DNA of 5,780 nucleotides from an uncultured Bacilli bacterium (GTDB taxonomy: Bacteria; Bacillota_I; Bacilli_A; RF39; UBA660). Within the stretch, counting starts at the first letter, position 1. Every line of letters starts with the position of its first letter. The notes under the pieces were generated by a model. The model saw nothing but the letters and a program-made list of their open reading frames with translations. It was not told where the DNA came from and ran no database searches. Shown here piece by piece: positions 1 through 5,780 of the stretch. Both the position numbers and the translations under genes were made by a program. Location of the stretch: the NCBI GenBank assembly GCA_944371545.1, contig CALVXT010000091.1:1-5780 (forward strand), read 5' to 3'.

Positions 1-99
1 GGAATAATTTATTTGTTAAGGGAGAAATTATTTAAAAACTTCCATCTTTTTTATCTTGACATGTTACCAGATGTCTTTATTTTTTCTAAAATCAGTATA
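1..99. other. Left-edge noncoding stretch downstream of the membrane-protein gene
   Basis: No firm gene is seen. A plus-strand frame is open from base 1 to TGA at 112-114, where it would overlap the end of the convergent membrane gene by 15 nt; it may be the tail of a convergent gene or chance. A weak hairpin GACAT (58-62) / ATGTC (71-75) followed by TTTATTTTTT on the plus strand would fit termination of such a gene, but the stem is only 5 bp. Confidence 0.25.
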
Positions 100-1749
100 T
101 CAAATTTTTTGTGAATCATAAATAGATTTTTTGCCTAATTTTATTCCGAAATAAACAAATATACTTAATAATGTTCCTAATGAAATATATAAACAAATCC
201 GGTATGGAAGTGAACCTGTATATTCTAAAGTATATGTTCCGCCACTCACTTTTGCTGCTAAAAATCCATGATCGTTTTCCCATAAATCATAAGATGTGCC
301 TTTTTCATCTGTTAACGAATATCCAAAATAGAAAATTCGTGGAAGTTCAATTTCAATTTCTGAATCACTTTCTACAGTAAATTTTAAAGAAGGAACTTTA
401 TTATCTATTGTTGTTATTTTGGCATGTTCATCGGTTGTAAGTACTTCTTCACTACGAGAGTTAAAGTATTCTATATTTTCTTCAACTTTAACTGGTAAAT
501 ATTCTCTTTGCCAACCCATGCCATAGACATATTCGATATTATTTAGATTGACTGTATCTGGTGTTGCGAAATGAATGGAAAGAAATCCTGATAAAACTAA
601 GCCAAGAACTATTATAGAATATAAAGCTTTTGATTTTACATTTTTTATAGCTAGTGGCGCTAGGAAAGAAACAGCTAAAATCACGAAGGCAACCAGTCTC
701 CAACCAAATTGAATCATAAACATCGTATAAGGCATCAAAATCCACGGAAAATAAACAGTTGATAGCCATAAGCTTAATATTCCAAAAATTAATATAAGAC
801 GATATTTTTCTTCTTTGAAATCTTTTCTAAAGAATTTAAAAGCCGCAACTAACAGAATAATGGTTACAACGCGTAAGCGTAATAAGATGCCATCACGGTC
901 AAATGGCACAAAATATTCAAATCCCCAAAGAGCTGTATGTTGTATTCCCCAAGACATGACCCATTTTTGATAAACACGATAATTTCCAAATAATTTGTGT
1001 TCAAATAACGGTTCAAAGAAAAATGCAGTCAGTAAGAAAACCAATCCACATGCTTTTAAGAAAGGAACGATAAATTCTTTTTTAAAGATTTTTTTATAAA
1101 AAAATAACATAGCTATTCCTAAGAATAAGGTAAAATAAATCATTAATGTAAAATGGGATAAAATTCCTCCTACATAGCCAATAATAAATAATGGATAAAA
1201 TGCTTTTTTGTTTCCTTCTAACAGTTCTTTAATCGATGTTAAAATGAGAGGAAGAAAAAGAAAAATTAAACTTTCTGCTTGGGCATCCCTTACATAAATC
1301 TCATTAATATGATAAGAACTTGTCATATATATTAAGGCAGCAATAAAACTCATTTTTTTGTTTTTAAAAAAACGATTACTACAATAATACATGACTAAAC
1401 CTGAGCTAAAGAAAATCAGAAAGCGAAAAATTTTCATCGAAGTCAATAAATCTATAGATAAGAAATTCAAAAAATATGCGAGATATGCCAGTAGTGTATG
1501 CGAAAGTGGCGGATAAAAAAGTCTTGTCCCATATCCAAAATTATTGCCTATCAAAGGAACGATTTTCCCAAAAAAGCCACTCCAAAAATCTTCTTGTATC
1601 ATTTTAACTAAGACATCAACATTTGCTACATGAAAATATGTATCATTATTTACATGATATGGATTTAAGAACATTGGAAGAAAAAGAATTAAAGAAATTA
1701 TAAATAATCCTAAAACAAATAATCGATTTTTCTTTTGTAACCACTTCAT
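100..1749 (-). CDS. Polytopic membrane protein, 6-pyruvoyl-tetrahydropterin synthase-related (PF10131-like), probable GT-C-type glycosyltransferase
   Basis: The product is a 549-residue integral membrane protein. The start chosen is ATG at 1749: AAGGA lies 8 nt upstream (1758-1762), and the N-terminus then reads as a basic stretch (MKWLQKKNR) followed by a hydrophobic signal-anchor at about 10-29. The frame stays open to a TTG at 1791, but an extended -10 lies inside that extension. Visible family marks are the first extracytoplasmic loop with NNDTYFH (D36, H40), GYGTRLFYPP (72-81), a YVRDAQAES segment (152-160), WILMPYTM (336-343) and QFGWRL (347-352). These match the pattern I know from PF10131 proteins. 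About 12 membrane segments can be drawn up to residue 394. A soluble, strand-rich domain follows (about 400-515, with LPRIFYFGYSL and the G-G-T-Y-T-L-E-Y pattern), then one last membrane helix at 519-537. The acidic residue and His in the first loop fit a GT-C sugar transferase using a lipid-linked donor, but donor and acceptor are unknown. The family assignment is good; the enzymatic role is inferred. Confidence 0.8.
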   Translation of the reverse strand: MKWLQKKNRLFVLGLFIISLILFLPMFLNPYHVNNDTYFHVANVDVLVKMIQEDFWSGFFGKIVPLIGNNFGYGTRLFYPPLSHTLLAYLAYFLNFLSIDLLTSMKIFRFLIFFSSGLVMYYCSNRFFKNKKMSFIAALIYMTSSYHINEIYVRDAQAESLIFLFLPLILTSIKELLEGNKKAFYPLFIIGYVGGILSHFTLMIYFTLFLGIAMLFFYKKIFKKEFIVPFLKACGLVFLLTAFFFEPLFEHKLFGNYRVYQKWVMSWGIQHTALWGFEYFVPFDRDGILLRLRVVTIILLVAAFKFFRKDFKEEKYRLILIFGILSLWLSTVYFPWILMPYTMFMIQFGWRLVAFVILAVSFLAPLAIKNVKSKALYSIIVLGLVLSGFLSIHFATPDTVNLNNIEYVYGMGWQREYLPVKVEENIEYFNSRSEEVLTTDEHAKITTIDNKVPSLKFTVESDSEIEIELPRIFYFGYSLTDEKGTSYDLWENDHGFLAAKVSGGTYTLEYTGSLPYRICLYISLGTLLSIFVYFGIKLGKKSIYDSQKI

Positions 1750-1773
1750 ATGAATTTTCCTTCTTTCTTTTTT

Positions 1774-1782
1774 AGTATACCA
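1774..1782 (-). promoter_or_regulatory. Extended -10 promoter of the membrane-protein gene
   Basis: On the minus strand the bases read TG-G-TATACT, an extended -10 with five of six bases of TATAAT. No good -35 lies 16-18 bp upstream, as is common for extended -10 promoters. Transcription would begin near 1767, giving a leader of about 18 nt that carries the AAGGA ribosome site for the ATG at 1749. It lies downstream of the efp terminator, which supports a separate transcription unit. Confidence 0.5.
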
Positions 1783-1832
1783 AACAATCAAAAAAAAGCT
1801 ATGAATATTTAGCTAAATGAGTTTTATTTGAC

Positions 1833-1860
1833 AAAAAAAGCTAATCAATATTGACTAGCT
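1833..1860 (-). terminator. Rho-independent terminator of rpmG-efp
   Basis: On the minus strand AGCTAGTCAA (1860-1851) pairs with TTGATTAGCT (1848-1839), with a single G-T wobble and only TA between the arms, so the innermost pairs must open to form the loop. The hairpin is followed by an uninterrupted T run through 1833. The last base of the efp TAA stop (1862-1860) is the first base of the stem. Form and position make this a confident intrinsic terminator. Confidence 0.9.
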
Positions 1861-2420
1861 TATGCTCTACTTGAATATTTTCCATCACTTGTTGAAATGA
1901 TGATCTTTTCACCTTGATTAATAAATAAAGGTACCTTTACAGTATATCCTGTTTCAATTTTTGCATCTTTCATGGCATTATTTGTTGTATTCCCTTTAAC
2001 AGCTGGTTCTGTTTCAACAACTTCAAATTCAATTTTTTCAGGTAAATTCACACCAAGAAGTTCTCCTTCATAGTATTCTAATTGAATTTCTAAACCTTCT
2101 TTTAAAAATTTCTTTTCTTGTTCTAATTTATTACCAGGAACTTCTACTTGATCATATGTTTCTGTATTCATGAAAACAAAGTTGTCTCCATTCGCGTATA
2201 AATATTGCATTGGCATACGATCGATATGAGCTCTTTCAATCTTAATATTTGTATTATAAGAATTTTCAACTACTGCGCCTGTTCTTAAATTTTTAGTTTT
2301 CATTCTTACAAACGCACTACCTTTACCAGGTTTTACATGTTGAAATTCCATAATTTGACAAAGGTTTCCATCTAGAATAATAGTCATGCCATTTTTGATA
2401 TCATTAATATTAATATTCAT
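1860..2420 (-). CDS. efp: Translation elongation factor P
   Basis: EF-P binds the 70S ribosome between the P and E sites and relieves stalling at consecutive prolines. The product is 186 residues, the normal length for bacterial EF-P, with three beta-barrel domains: KOW-like N-terminal domain (about 1-62), central OB domain (about 66-128) and C-terminal OB domain (about 129-186). The domain I loop carries FQHVKPGKGSAFVR at 26-39, so K33 is the tip lysine that is modified in many bacteria (K32 in Bacillus subtilis). The motifs RMPMQYLYANGDNFVFMN, ETYDQ, FLKEG, VVETEPAVKGNT and the SSRA end are all typical. AAAGGAGG sits 6 nt before the ATG and fixes the start. The gene lies 15 nt downstream of rpmG with its ribosome site in the gap, so the two form one operon closed by the hairpin at the stop codon. 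No modification enzyme is encoded in the window. Confidence 0.97.
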   Translation of the reverse strand: MNININDIKNGMTIILDGNLCQIMEFQHVKPGKGSAFVRMKTKNLRTGAVVENSYNTNIKIERAHIDRMPMQYLYANGDNFVFMNTETYDQVEVPGNKLEQEKKFLKEGLEIQLEYYEGELLGVNLPEKIEFEVVETEPAVKGNTTNNAMKDAKIETGYTVKVPLFINQGEKIIISTSDGKYSSRA

Positions 2421-2435
2421 GAGAATCCTCCTTTA

Positions 2436-2609
2436 TTATTTTCCTAATTTAGTTTCTTTAAAAATTGTTGCTTGACGACAATTTGGGCAATATTTTTTCA
2501 TTTCTAATTTATCTGGAGTGTTCTTTTTATTTTTACTTGTTGGGCGAATTAATTTTCCACAACGAGAACACTTTAAACCAACAAATTGTCTATTTTCATT
2601 TTTAGCCAT
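2436..2609 (-). CDS. rpmG: 50S ribosomal protein L33 (zinc-ribbon type)
   Basis: L33 is a small protein of the large ribosomal subunit located near the E-site tRNA. I translated this 57-codon frame by hand: MAKNENRQFVGLKCSRCGKL at the start, then a PTSKNKKNTPDKLEMKKYC core, a CPNC pair, and the end FKETKLGK followed by TAA. The SKNKKNTPDKLEMKKYCP core and KETK end are the family signature. The two CxxC pairs (C14/C17 and C41/C44) make it the zinc-binding form rather than the zinc-free paralogue used under zinc limitation. It is a few residues longer than the usual 49-50, through an N-terminal extension and LGK at the end. AGGAGG lies 8 nt before the ATG. It is the first gene of a two-gene unit with efp, read from the extended -10 promoter just upstream. 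Confidence 0.95.
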   Translation of the reverse strand: MAKNENRQFVGLKCSRCGKLIRPTSKNKKNTPDKLEMKKYCPNCRQATIFKETKLGK

Positions 2610-2641
2610 AGGTTAAACCTCCTCACATCAAAACTATATGT

Positions 2642-2670
2642 ATTTTAGCATAATTAAAAACGAAGAGCAA
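2642..2670 (-). promoter_or_regulatory. Promoter of rpmG-efp
   Basis: On the minus strand the -10 reads TG-C-TAAAAT (2650-2642), an extended -10 with five of six consensus bases. TTGCTC (2670-2665) lies exactly 17 bp upstream as a weak -35. Transcription would start near 2635, giving a leader of about 26 nt that contains the AGGAGG of rpmG. The -35 hexamer lies within the base of the upstream terminator hairpin, so the two signals overlap. Confidence 0.55.
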
Positions 2671-2706
2671 GATTATTTTTTAGTATTCACGCTCTATAAT
2701 CTTGCT
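2656..2706 (-). terminator. Rho-independent terminator between the fic side and rpmG
   Basis: On the minus strand AGCAAGATTAT (2706-2696) pairs perfectly over 11 bp with ATAATCTTGCT (2676-2666), around a 19-nt loop. The bases CTTCG and then TTTTT (2660-2656) follow. The T run is short and displaced by 5 nt, so termination may be only moderate. The arm begins at the last base of the TAA that ends the orphan reading frame, so this is most likely that gene's own terminator. A second pairing is possible between AGAGC (2695-2691) and GCTCT (2668-2664). Confidence 0.65.
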
Positions 2707-2885
2707 TATTTTCCATATTTTCCAAAATCTCTGGTATATTTTAAGACTTCTTCATTAGATAATCCGATTAAAGATAAATCAAGTGTTTGAGAAAACTTTG
2801 AAAAGTTATTCATGTAAGCATCTAGCATTTGAAATGCTGTATAGGAATCTTCTTGCCATACTTTATATATGCTATACCCTATATT
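2706..2885 (-). pseudogene. Orphan 3' remnant of an unknown gene (59 codons, no start)
   Basis: The frame is open for 59 codons, from just after a TGA (2888-2886) to TAA (2708-2706). Its product has the mixed composition of a real protein: YKVWQEDSYTAFQMLDAYMN near the start, then SLIGLSNEEVLKYTRDFGKY near the end. There is no ATG, GTG or TTG early in the frame, and the first internal ATG lacks a ribosome site. It overlaps the fic stop codon in another frame and ends on a hairpin terminator. G+C in 2701-2880 is 52 of 180 bases, close to the surrounding housekeeping genes and far above fic. The likeliest reading is the C-terminal tail of a resident gene whose body was lost when the fic block arrived. 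I do not recognise the family. An unannotated start or a frameshifted product is less likely. Confidence 0.5.
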
Positions 2886-3619
2886 TCAAAATTTAATAGT
2901 TCTTCACATATTTTTTCGTATAAATCTTGTTCGTGACAAATAGTATCAATTAAGAACATTTTATCATTTTCATATTCTTTTAAACCTCTCATATAATAAG
3001 GTTTGTCATTATCTAATACAATAAATGGCATAATGTTATTTCTTAAACATTCTTTAAACATTATTATTCTACCAACACGACCATTCCCATCACCAAATGG
3101 ATGTATGCGCTCAAATCTAAAATGAAAATCAACAATATCTTCTAAAGTAATATCAATTTTAGAATTATATTCATTTAATAATTTTTCTATTTCTTGTTCA
3201 ACATCTTCTGGTGCAGTTGTATGAATAACATTAACTACTCCTATTATATTCGGGACAACTTTAAATCCTCCAACATTATATCTAGGATTTTCTTCATCAC
3301 TAGTATTTCTCTTTAAGATTTTATTCATTTCAATTATCATATCTTTTGTTAATAATTCATCAACATTATCTAACATATAATCAAATAATTTGAAATGATT
3401 TTTAGACTCTGTTAAATCATCTAATTTAATCGAATCATCACTTTTAGGAATAAATGAAGATGTATCAAATATTGCTTCGGTTTGTTCGCTAGTTAATCTG
3501 CTGCCTTCAATTTTATTTGAATTATAAGCAAAATTAACTTGCGAATAATGATATATATTTCCCTTAAATTTAGATTCTTTTTGTTTAATTAATTCATTTT
3601 TAATTTTATTTATATCCAT
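2879..3619 (-). CDS. Fic-domain protein AMP-transferase (class II, N-terminal inhibitory helix)
   Basis: Fic enzymes transfer AMP, or less often another nucleotide moiety, to a hydroxyl side chain of a target protein; such modification can inactivate targets such as topoisomerases or GTPases. The 246-residue product carries the complete active-site motif HPFGDGNGRVGR at 173-184, with catalytic H173, the acidic residue D177 for Mg2+ and the GNGR anion hole. The inhibitory motif (S/T)xxxE(G/N) is present as SNKIEG at 34-39, N-terminal to the catalytic core. This makes it a class II Fic that restrains itself through E38, so no separate antitoxin is required. The flap region GGFKVVPNIIGVVNVIHTT is at about 117-135. 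The length is normal and no frameshift is seen. The ribosome site before the ATG is weak (GAGATGAATT) and no strong promoter is visible. Sampled lines have 9-13 G+C per 60 bases, against 19-20 in polC and efp, which suggests recent acquisition. The target cannot be read from the sequence; a housekeeping regulator rather than a toxin is possible. Confidence 0.93.
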   Translation of the reverse strand: MDINKIKNELIKQKESKFKGNIYHYSQVNFAYNSNKIEGSRLTSEQTEAIFDTSSFIPKSDDSIKLDDLTESKNHFKLFDYMLDNVDELLTKDMIIEMNKILKRNTSDEENPRYNVGGFKVVPNIIGVVNVIHTTAPEDVEQEIEKLLNEYNSKIDITLEDIVDFHFRFERIHPFGDGNGRVGRIIMFKECLRNNIMPFIVLDNDKPYYMRGLKEYENDKMFLIDTICHEQDLYEKICEELLNFEI

Positions 3620-3622
3620 AAT

Positions 3623-3742
3623 TCATCTCGCTTTCTTAATTATTTGCTTCATTGGAATATGACAAAATTTATATATGTTTTTAACATCGAACCATTTTAT
3701 TTTTGCTTTTTTAGTTATTTTGCTCTTTTCACGCTTTATAAG
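3623..3742 (-). other. Short Lys-rich open frame directly upstream of fic
   Basis: A 39-codon frame runs from after a TAA (3745-3743) to TGA at 3625-3623, only 3 nt before the fic ATG. The product is basic: KREKSKITKKAKIKWFDV near the start and YKFCHIPMKQIIKKAR at the end. It has no ATG, GTG or TTG near its start. It could be a leftover of a longer gene or antitoxin-like partner, or simply an open frame in A-rich DNA. The rest of the 144-nt gap (3620-3763) shows no convincing terminator or promoter. The spacing alone makes it worth recording. Confidence 0.2.
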
Positions 3743-3763
3743 TTAATTTTTTTGTTTTACTAG

Positions 3764-4255
3764 TTATTGTATTTTATTCCTTCTTCTAAAAATTTTTGGA
3801 GCATAAGGATCTTCGAATTGAGTTTCAAAGATGTTTGATTCGTTGTTTCCTATATGAACAGAATGTTCTCCATAGTAAAAAGTTTCTTTTTTTATTTTAT
3901 ATTTACACAATCGAATAAGAAATTGTAAATATTCCAATAAAGATTTTTTTACTAGCTGTGGTTTAAAACTTCCTTTATAAGAGCCTTCTATTATTTGTTC
4001 ATCCGTTTCTTCTATAAGCATTTGCTCAAAAGCTTCTTTTTCTTCTTTTGTTAAATAAACGTAGGGACAATCATATCTTTTGAACTCTGGTGGAATATCA
4101 CTATACATATAAGCTTTTTCCTGTTCAATTATACAAGAGCAAATATATGGATTGCTCATAATTTCACTGTATTCTTCAGCATTTTTTACAAAAGTATTAC
4201 TAACCAAACCTGTTTTTGGATCTTGTATTTTTAAAGCAATAATTTCTTCAAACAT
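3764..4255 (-). CDS. Hypothetical protein, second gene of the polC unit
   Basis: This is a 163-residue protein of no family I recognise. It begins MFEEIIALKIQDPKTGLVSN and looks soluble, with no signal peptide or membrane segment. It is acidic in the middle (KEEKEAFEQMLIEETDEQII, about 71-90), has a helix-prone stretch VKKSLLEYLQFLIRLCKYKI (about 102-121), and ends with a basic tail (KIFRRRNKIQ). Four cysteines occur (C39, C41, C63, C117), but not as a clear metal-binding set. The ATG at 4255 is preceded by AGAGGG at 8 nt. The gene begins 20 nt after the polC stop, with no terminator or promoter in the gap, so co-transcription with polC is likely. G+C in 3781-3900 is 32 of 120 bases, between fic and the core genes. 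No terminator follows its stop, so readthrough into fic is possible. A replication link is suggested only by position. Confidence 0.75.
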   Translation of the reverse strand: MFEEIIALKIQDPKTGLVSNTFVKNAEEYSEIMSNPYICSCIIEQEKAYMYSDIPPEFKRYDCPYVYLTKEEKEAFEQMLIEETDEQIIEGSYKGSFKPQLVKKSLLEYLQFLIRLCKYKIKKETFYYGEHSVHIGNNESNIFETQFEDPYAPKIFRRRNKIQ

Positions 4256-4275
4256 CTTTCTTACCCTCTTACTTT

Positions 4276-5780
4276 CTAAAATAAACTCAATTGACTTGTT
4301 TCAGGCATTCCTTCAAATATACCCATTACTCGCATTTTATCAATCGTTGTTTGATTTACTTTTCCACGATTTTGAAAATCTTCAATACTATAAAAAGATT
4401 TTTGATTTCTCTCTTCAATGATTTTTGTAGCAACAGAATCCCCTAGTCCGTCAAGACTTCTAAATGGCATGATTAAACTGTTATCACTTTCATCCATTAC
4501 AAAGTTATTTCCATCACTTTTTTCAATATCAATCATTTTAAATTTTACTCCACGAGCTGTAGCTTCTAAAGCAAGTTTCAAAGTTTCTAATAAAGATGAT
4601 TCTTTATTTGTCATATCATATCCTTTACTTTGAAGCTCGAGCATTTTCGAACGAATTGCATCATATCCTTTTACCATAGAATCGATATCGAAATCTTGGA
4701 ATCTTGTTGAAAAATAGCTTGCATAGTAAACAAGTGGTTTGTGTACTTTATACCAAGCGATTCTAAAGGCACTTGTAACATAAGCTGCTGCATGCGCTTT
4801 TGGGAACATGTATTTAATTTTTTGACAAGATTTAATATACCACTCTGGAATGTTATATTTTCTTAATTCTTCGGCATACTCATTCCATTGAGCTGGATCT
4901 TTGCTAGCTTTTCCTTTACGAACAAATTCCATGATTTTGAATGCTTTACTTGCTGGGACACCTTTTTTCATTAATTCAACCATGATGTCATCACGACAAC
5001 CAATAACTTCTTTAAATGGACAAATGTTTTTTTGAATTAACTCTTGAGCGTTGTTTAACCACACATCTGTTCCGTGTGCTAGTCCTGAAATTTTAACTAG
5101 TTCGGCAAAAGTTGTTGGTTTGGCATCTTTAACGAGTTGAATCGTAAATGGTGTTCCAAATTCTGGAACTCCAAGGGTTCCGGTATCACACATGATTTGT
5201 TCTTTAGTAACCCCTAAAGATTTTGTGCCTGTAAACAATGCCATAACGCCTTTATCATCTAGTGGAACTTTTGTTACATCATCGCCCGTTAGTTCTTGAA
5301 TCATTCTAAGTTGAGTTGGATCGGTGTGTCCCAAAATATCTAGTTTTAATACATCCGCATCAATGGCATGGTAATCAAAATGGGTTGTTCGCCAAGCACT
5401 GGTTGGATCTTCAGCAGGAAATTGGAAAGGCGTGAAATCAAATACTTCCATGTAATCTGGAATAACGACGATTCCTCCAGGGTGTTGTCCTGTTGTACGT
5501 TTACATCCAGTACAACCAATGGCTAATCTTTCAGTTTCAATATTTCGCATGATAATATTTTTTGACTCACAATAGCCCCTTACATATCCATAGGCAGTTT
5601 TTTCAGCTACTGTACCAATTGTTCCAGCTCGGTATACATTATCTACTCCAAATAAAACTTTTGTATATTCGTGAGCACTCGCTTGATTTAAATCAGAAAA
5701 GTTTAAATCAATATCTGGAACTTTGTCGGCGTTAAAACCAAGGAAAGTTGCAAATGGGATATCGTGTCCATCTTTTTGCA
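4276..5780 (-). CDS. polC: DNA polymerase III alpha subunit PolC, C-terminal part (5' end outside window)
   Basis: PolC is the replicative DNA polymerase of low-GC Gram-positive bacteria. The frame runs off the right edge, so 500 C-terminal residues of an expected roughly 1400-1450 are visible. They begin within the palm (KDGHDIPFATFLGF), so PHP and exonuclease domains lie outside. VPDIDLNFS carries the first two palm aspartates and LKLDILGH the third. The second and third are 123 residues apart, the same as D975 and D1098 in Geobacillus PolC. Other marks are NVYRAGTIGTVAEKTAYG, CTGCKRTTGQHPGGI, QISGL-type ISGLAHGTDVWL, CRDDIMV and YMFPKAHAAAYV, then a helix-hairpin-helix-like region around PFRSLDGLGDSVATKIIEE. 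The protein ends in SQLSLF, the internal/C-terminal beta-clamp-binding pentapeptide QLSLF. The ATG at 5550 is internal and not the start. The unrecognised 163-residue gene follows after 20 nt; the rimP-nusA order found after polC in Bacillus is absent. Confidence 0.97.
   Translation of the reverse strand, partial: QKDGHDIPFATFLGFNADKVPDIDLNFSDLNQASAHEYTKVLFGVDNVYRAGTIGTVAEKTAYGYVRGYCESKNIIMRNIETERLAIGCTGCKRTTGQHPGGIVVIPDYMEVFDFTPFQFPAEDPTSAWRTTHFDYHAIDADVLKLDILGHTDPTQLRMIQELTGDDVTKVPLDDKGVMALFTGTKSLGVTKEQIMCDTGTLGVPEFGTPFTIQLVKDAKPTTFAELVKISGLAHGTDVWLNNAQELIQKNICPFKEVIGCRDDIMVELMKKGVPASKAFKIMEFVRKGKASKDPAQWNEYAEELRKYNIPEWYIKSCQKIKYMFPKAHAAAYVTSAFRIAWYKVHKPLVYYASYFSTRFQDFDIDSMVKGYDAIRSKMLELQSKGYDMTNKESSLLETLKLALEATARGVKFKMIDIEKSDGNNFVMDESDNSLIMPFRSLDGLGDSVATKIIEERNQKSFYSIEDFQNRGKVNQTTIDKMRVMGIFEGMPETSQLSLF

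Noticed and set aside
171..380. Plus-strand open frame within the membrane-protein gene
   Set aside because: It lies opposite a well-supported coding region, has no ribosome site or recognisable product, and is a shadow frame.
539..769. Second minus-strand open frame inside the membrane-protein gene
   Set aside because: It is an alternative frame of the real gene with Ser/Phe-rich shadow composition.
2879..2896. A_AAT_TTT slippery heptamer near the end of fic that could shift ribosomes by -1 into the 59-codon tail
   Set aside because: After a -1 slip at this site the next codon is TGA (2888-2886), so the shifted ribosome stops at once and does not reach the tail.
3675..3687. ATGTT-AAA-AACAT palindrome upstream of fic as an operator
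   Set aside because: The arms are only 5 bp, in very AT-rich DNA, with no convincing promoter beside it; it also lies inside the open frame ending at 3623.
2861..3740. CTTTATA at 2861-2867 and again at 3734-3740, on either side of the fic block, as a target-site duplication
   Set aside because: Seven bases of low complexity in AT-rich DNA are expected by chance, and the copies are not at the composition boundaries.
4152..4633. Two plus-strand open frames (4152-4421 and 4418-4633) opposite polC and its neighbour
   Set aside because: Both lie antisense to strongly coding sequence and have Leu/Phe/Ser-rich translations typical of shadows.
5548..5550. ATG at 5550 as the polC start
   Set aside because: The frame continues upstream to the window edge with conserved PolC sequence, including the catalytic VPDIDLNFS motif, so this Met is internal.

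Overview
The window is AT-rich DNA whose genes all read on the minus strand. It looks like a low-GC Gram-positive chromosome. The Gram-positive replicase PolC is present, EF-P and L33 are of the bacterial type, and rpmG and efp have strong AGGAGG-type ribosome sites. TGG encodes Trp and TGA is used as a stop, so the Mycoplasma/Spiroplasma code is excluded. An uncultured member of class Bacilli (Erysipelotrichales / RF39 / Acholeplasmatales neighbourhood) is a reasonable guess, but this is inference.

Layout in transcription order, right to left. At the right edge is the C-terminal third of polC (4276-5780, start outside the window), with all three palm aspartates and a C-terminal clamp-binding tail. 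It is followed after 20 nt by an unrecognised 163-residue gene (3764-4255), probably co-transcribed. Next comes a very AT-rich block (about 2880-3763) holding a Fic-domain AMP-transferase of the self-inhibited class II type (2879-3619) and a short Lys-rich open frame ending just before it. Immediately downstream is a 59-codon reading frame with no start (2706-2885). Its base composition matches the host background and it ends on its own terminator, so it looks like the surviving 3' tail of a gene that the fic block replaced or interrupted.

A new transcription unit then begins: an extended -10 promoter, rpmG (ribosomal protein L33, 2436-2609) and, 15 nt later, efp (elongation factor P, 1860-2420), closed by a near-perfect hairpin terminator that overlaps the efp stop codon. 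The last gene (100-1749) encodes a polytopic membrane protein of the 6-pyruvoyl-tetrahydropterin-synthase-related family (PF10131-like, probable GT-C-type fold). It has its own extended -10 promoter, which argues for the ATG start at 1749 rather than an upstream TTG.

The chromosomal backbone is housekeeping: replication, ribosome and translation of proline stretches, and cell-envelope glycosylation. The one accessory element is the Fic block. I see no rRNA, tRNA, CRISPR array, insertion sequence or convincing riboswitch, and I do not claim a new system. The best leads are the fic island with its flanking gene remnant, and the unrecognised gene behind polC.
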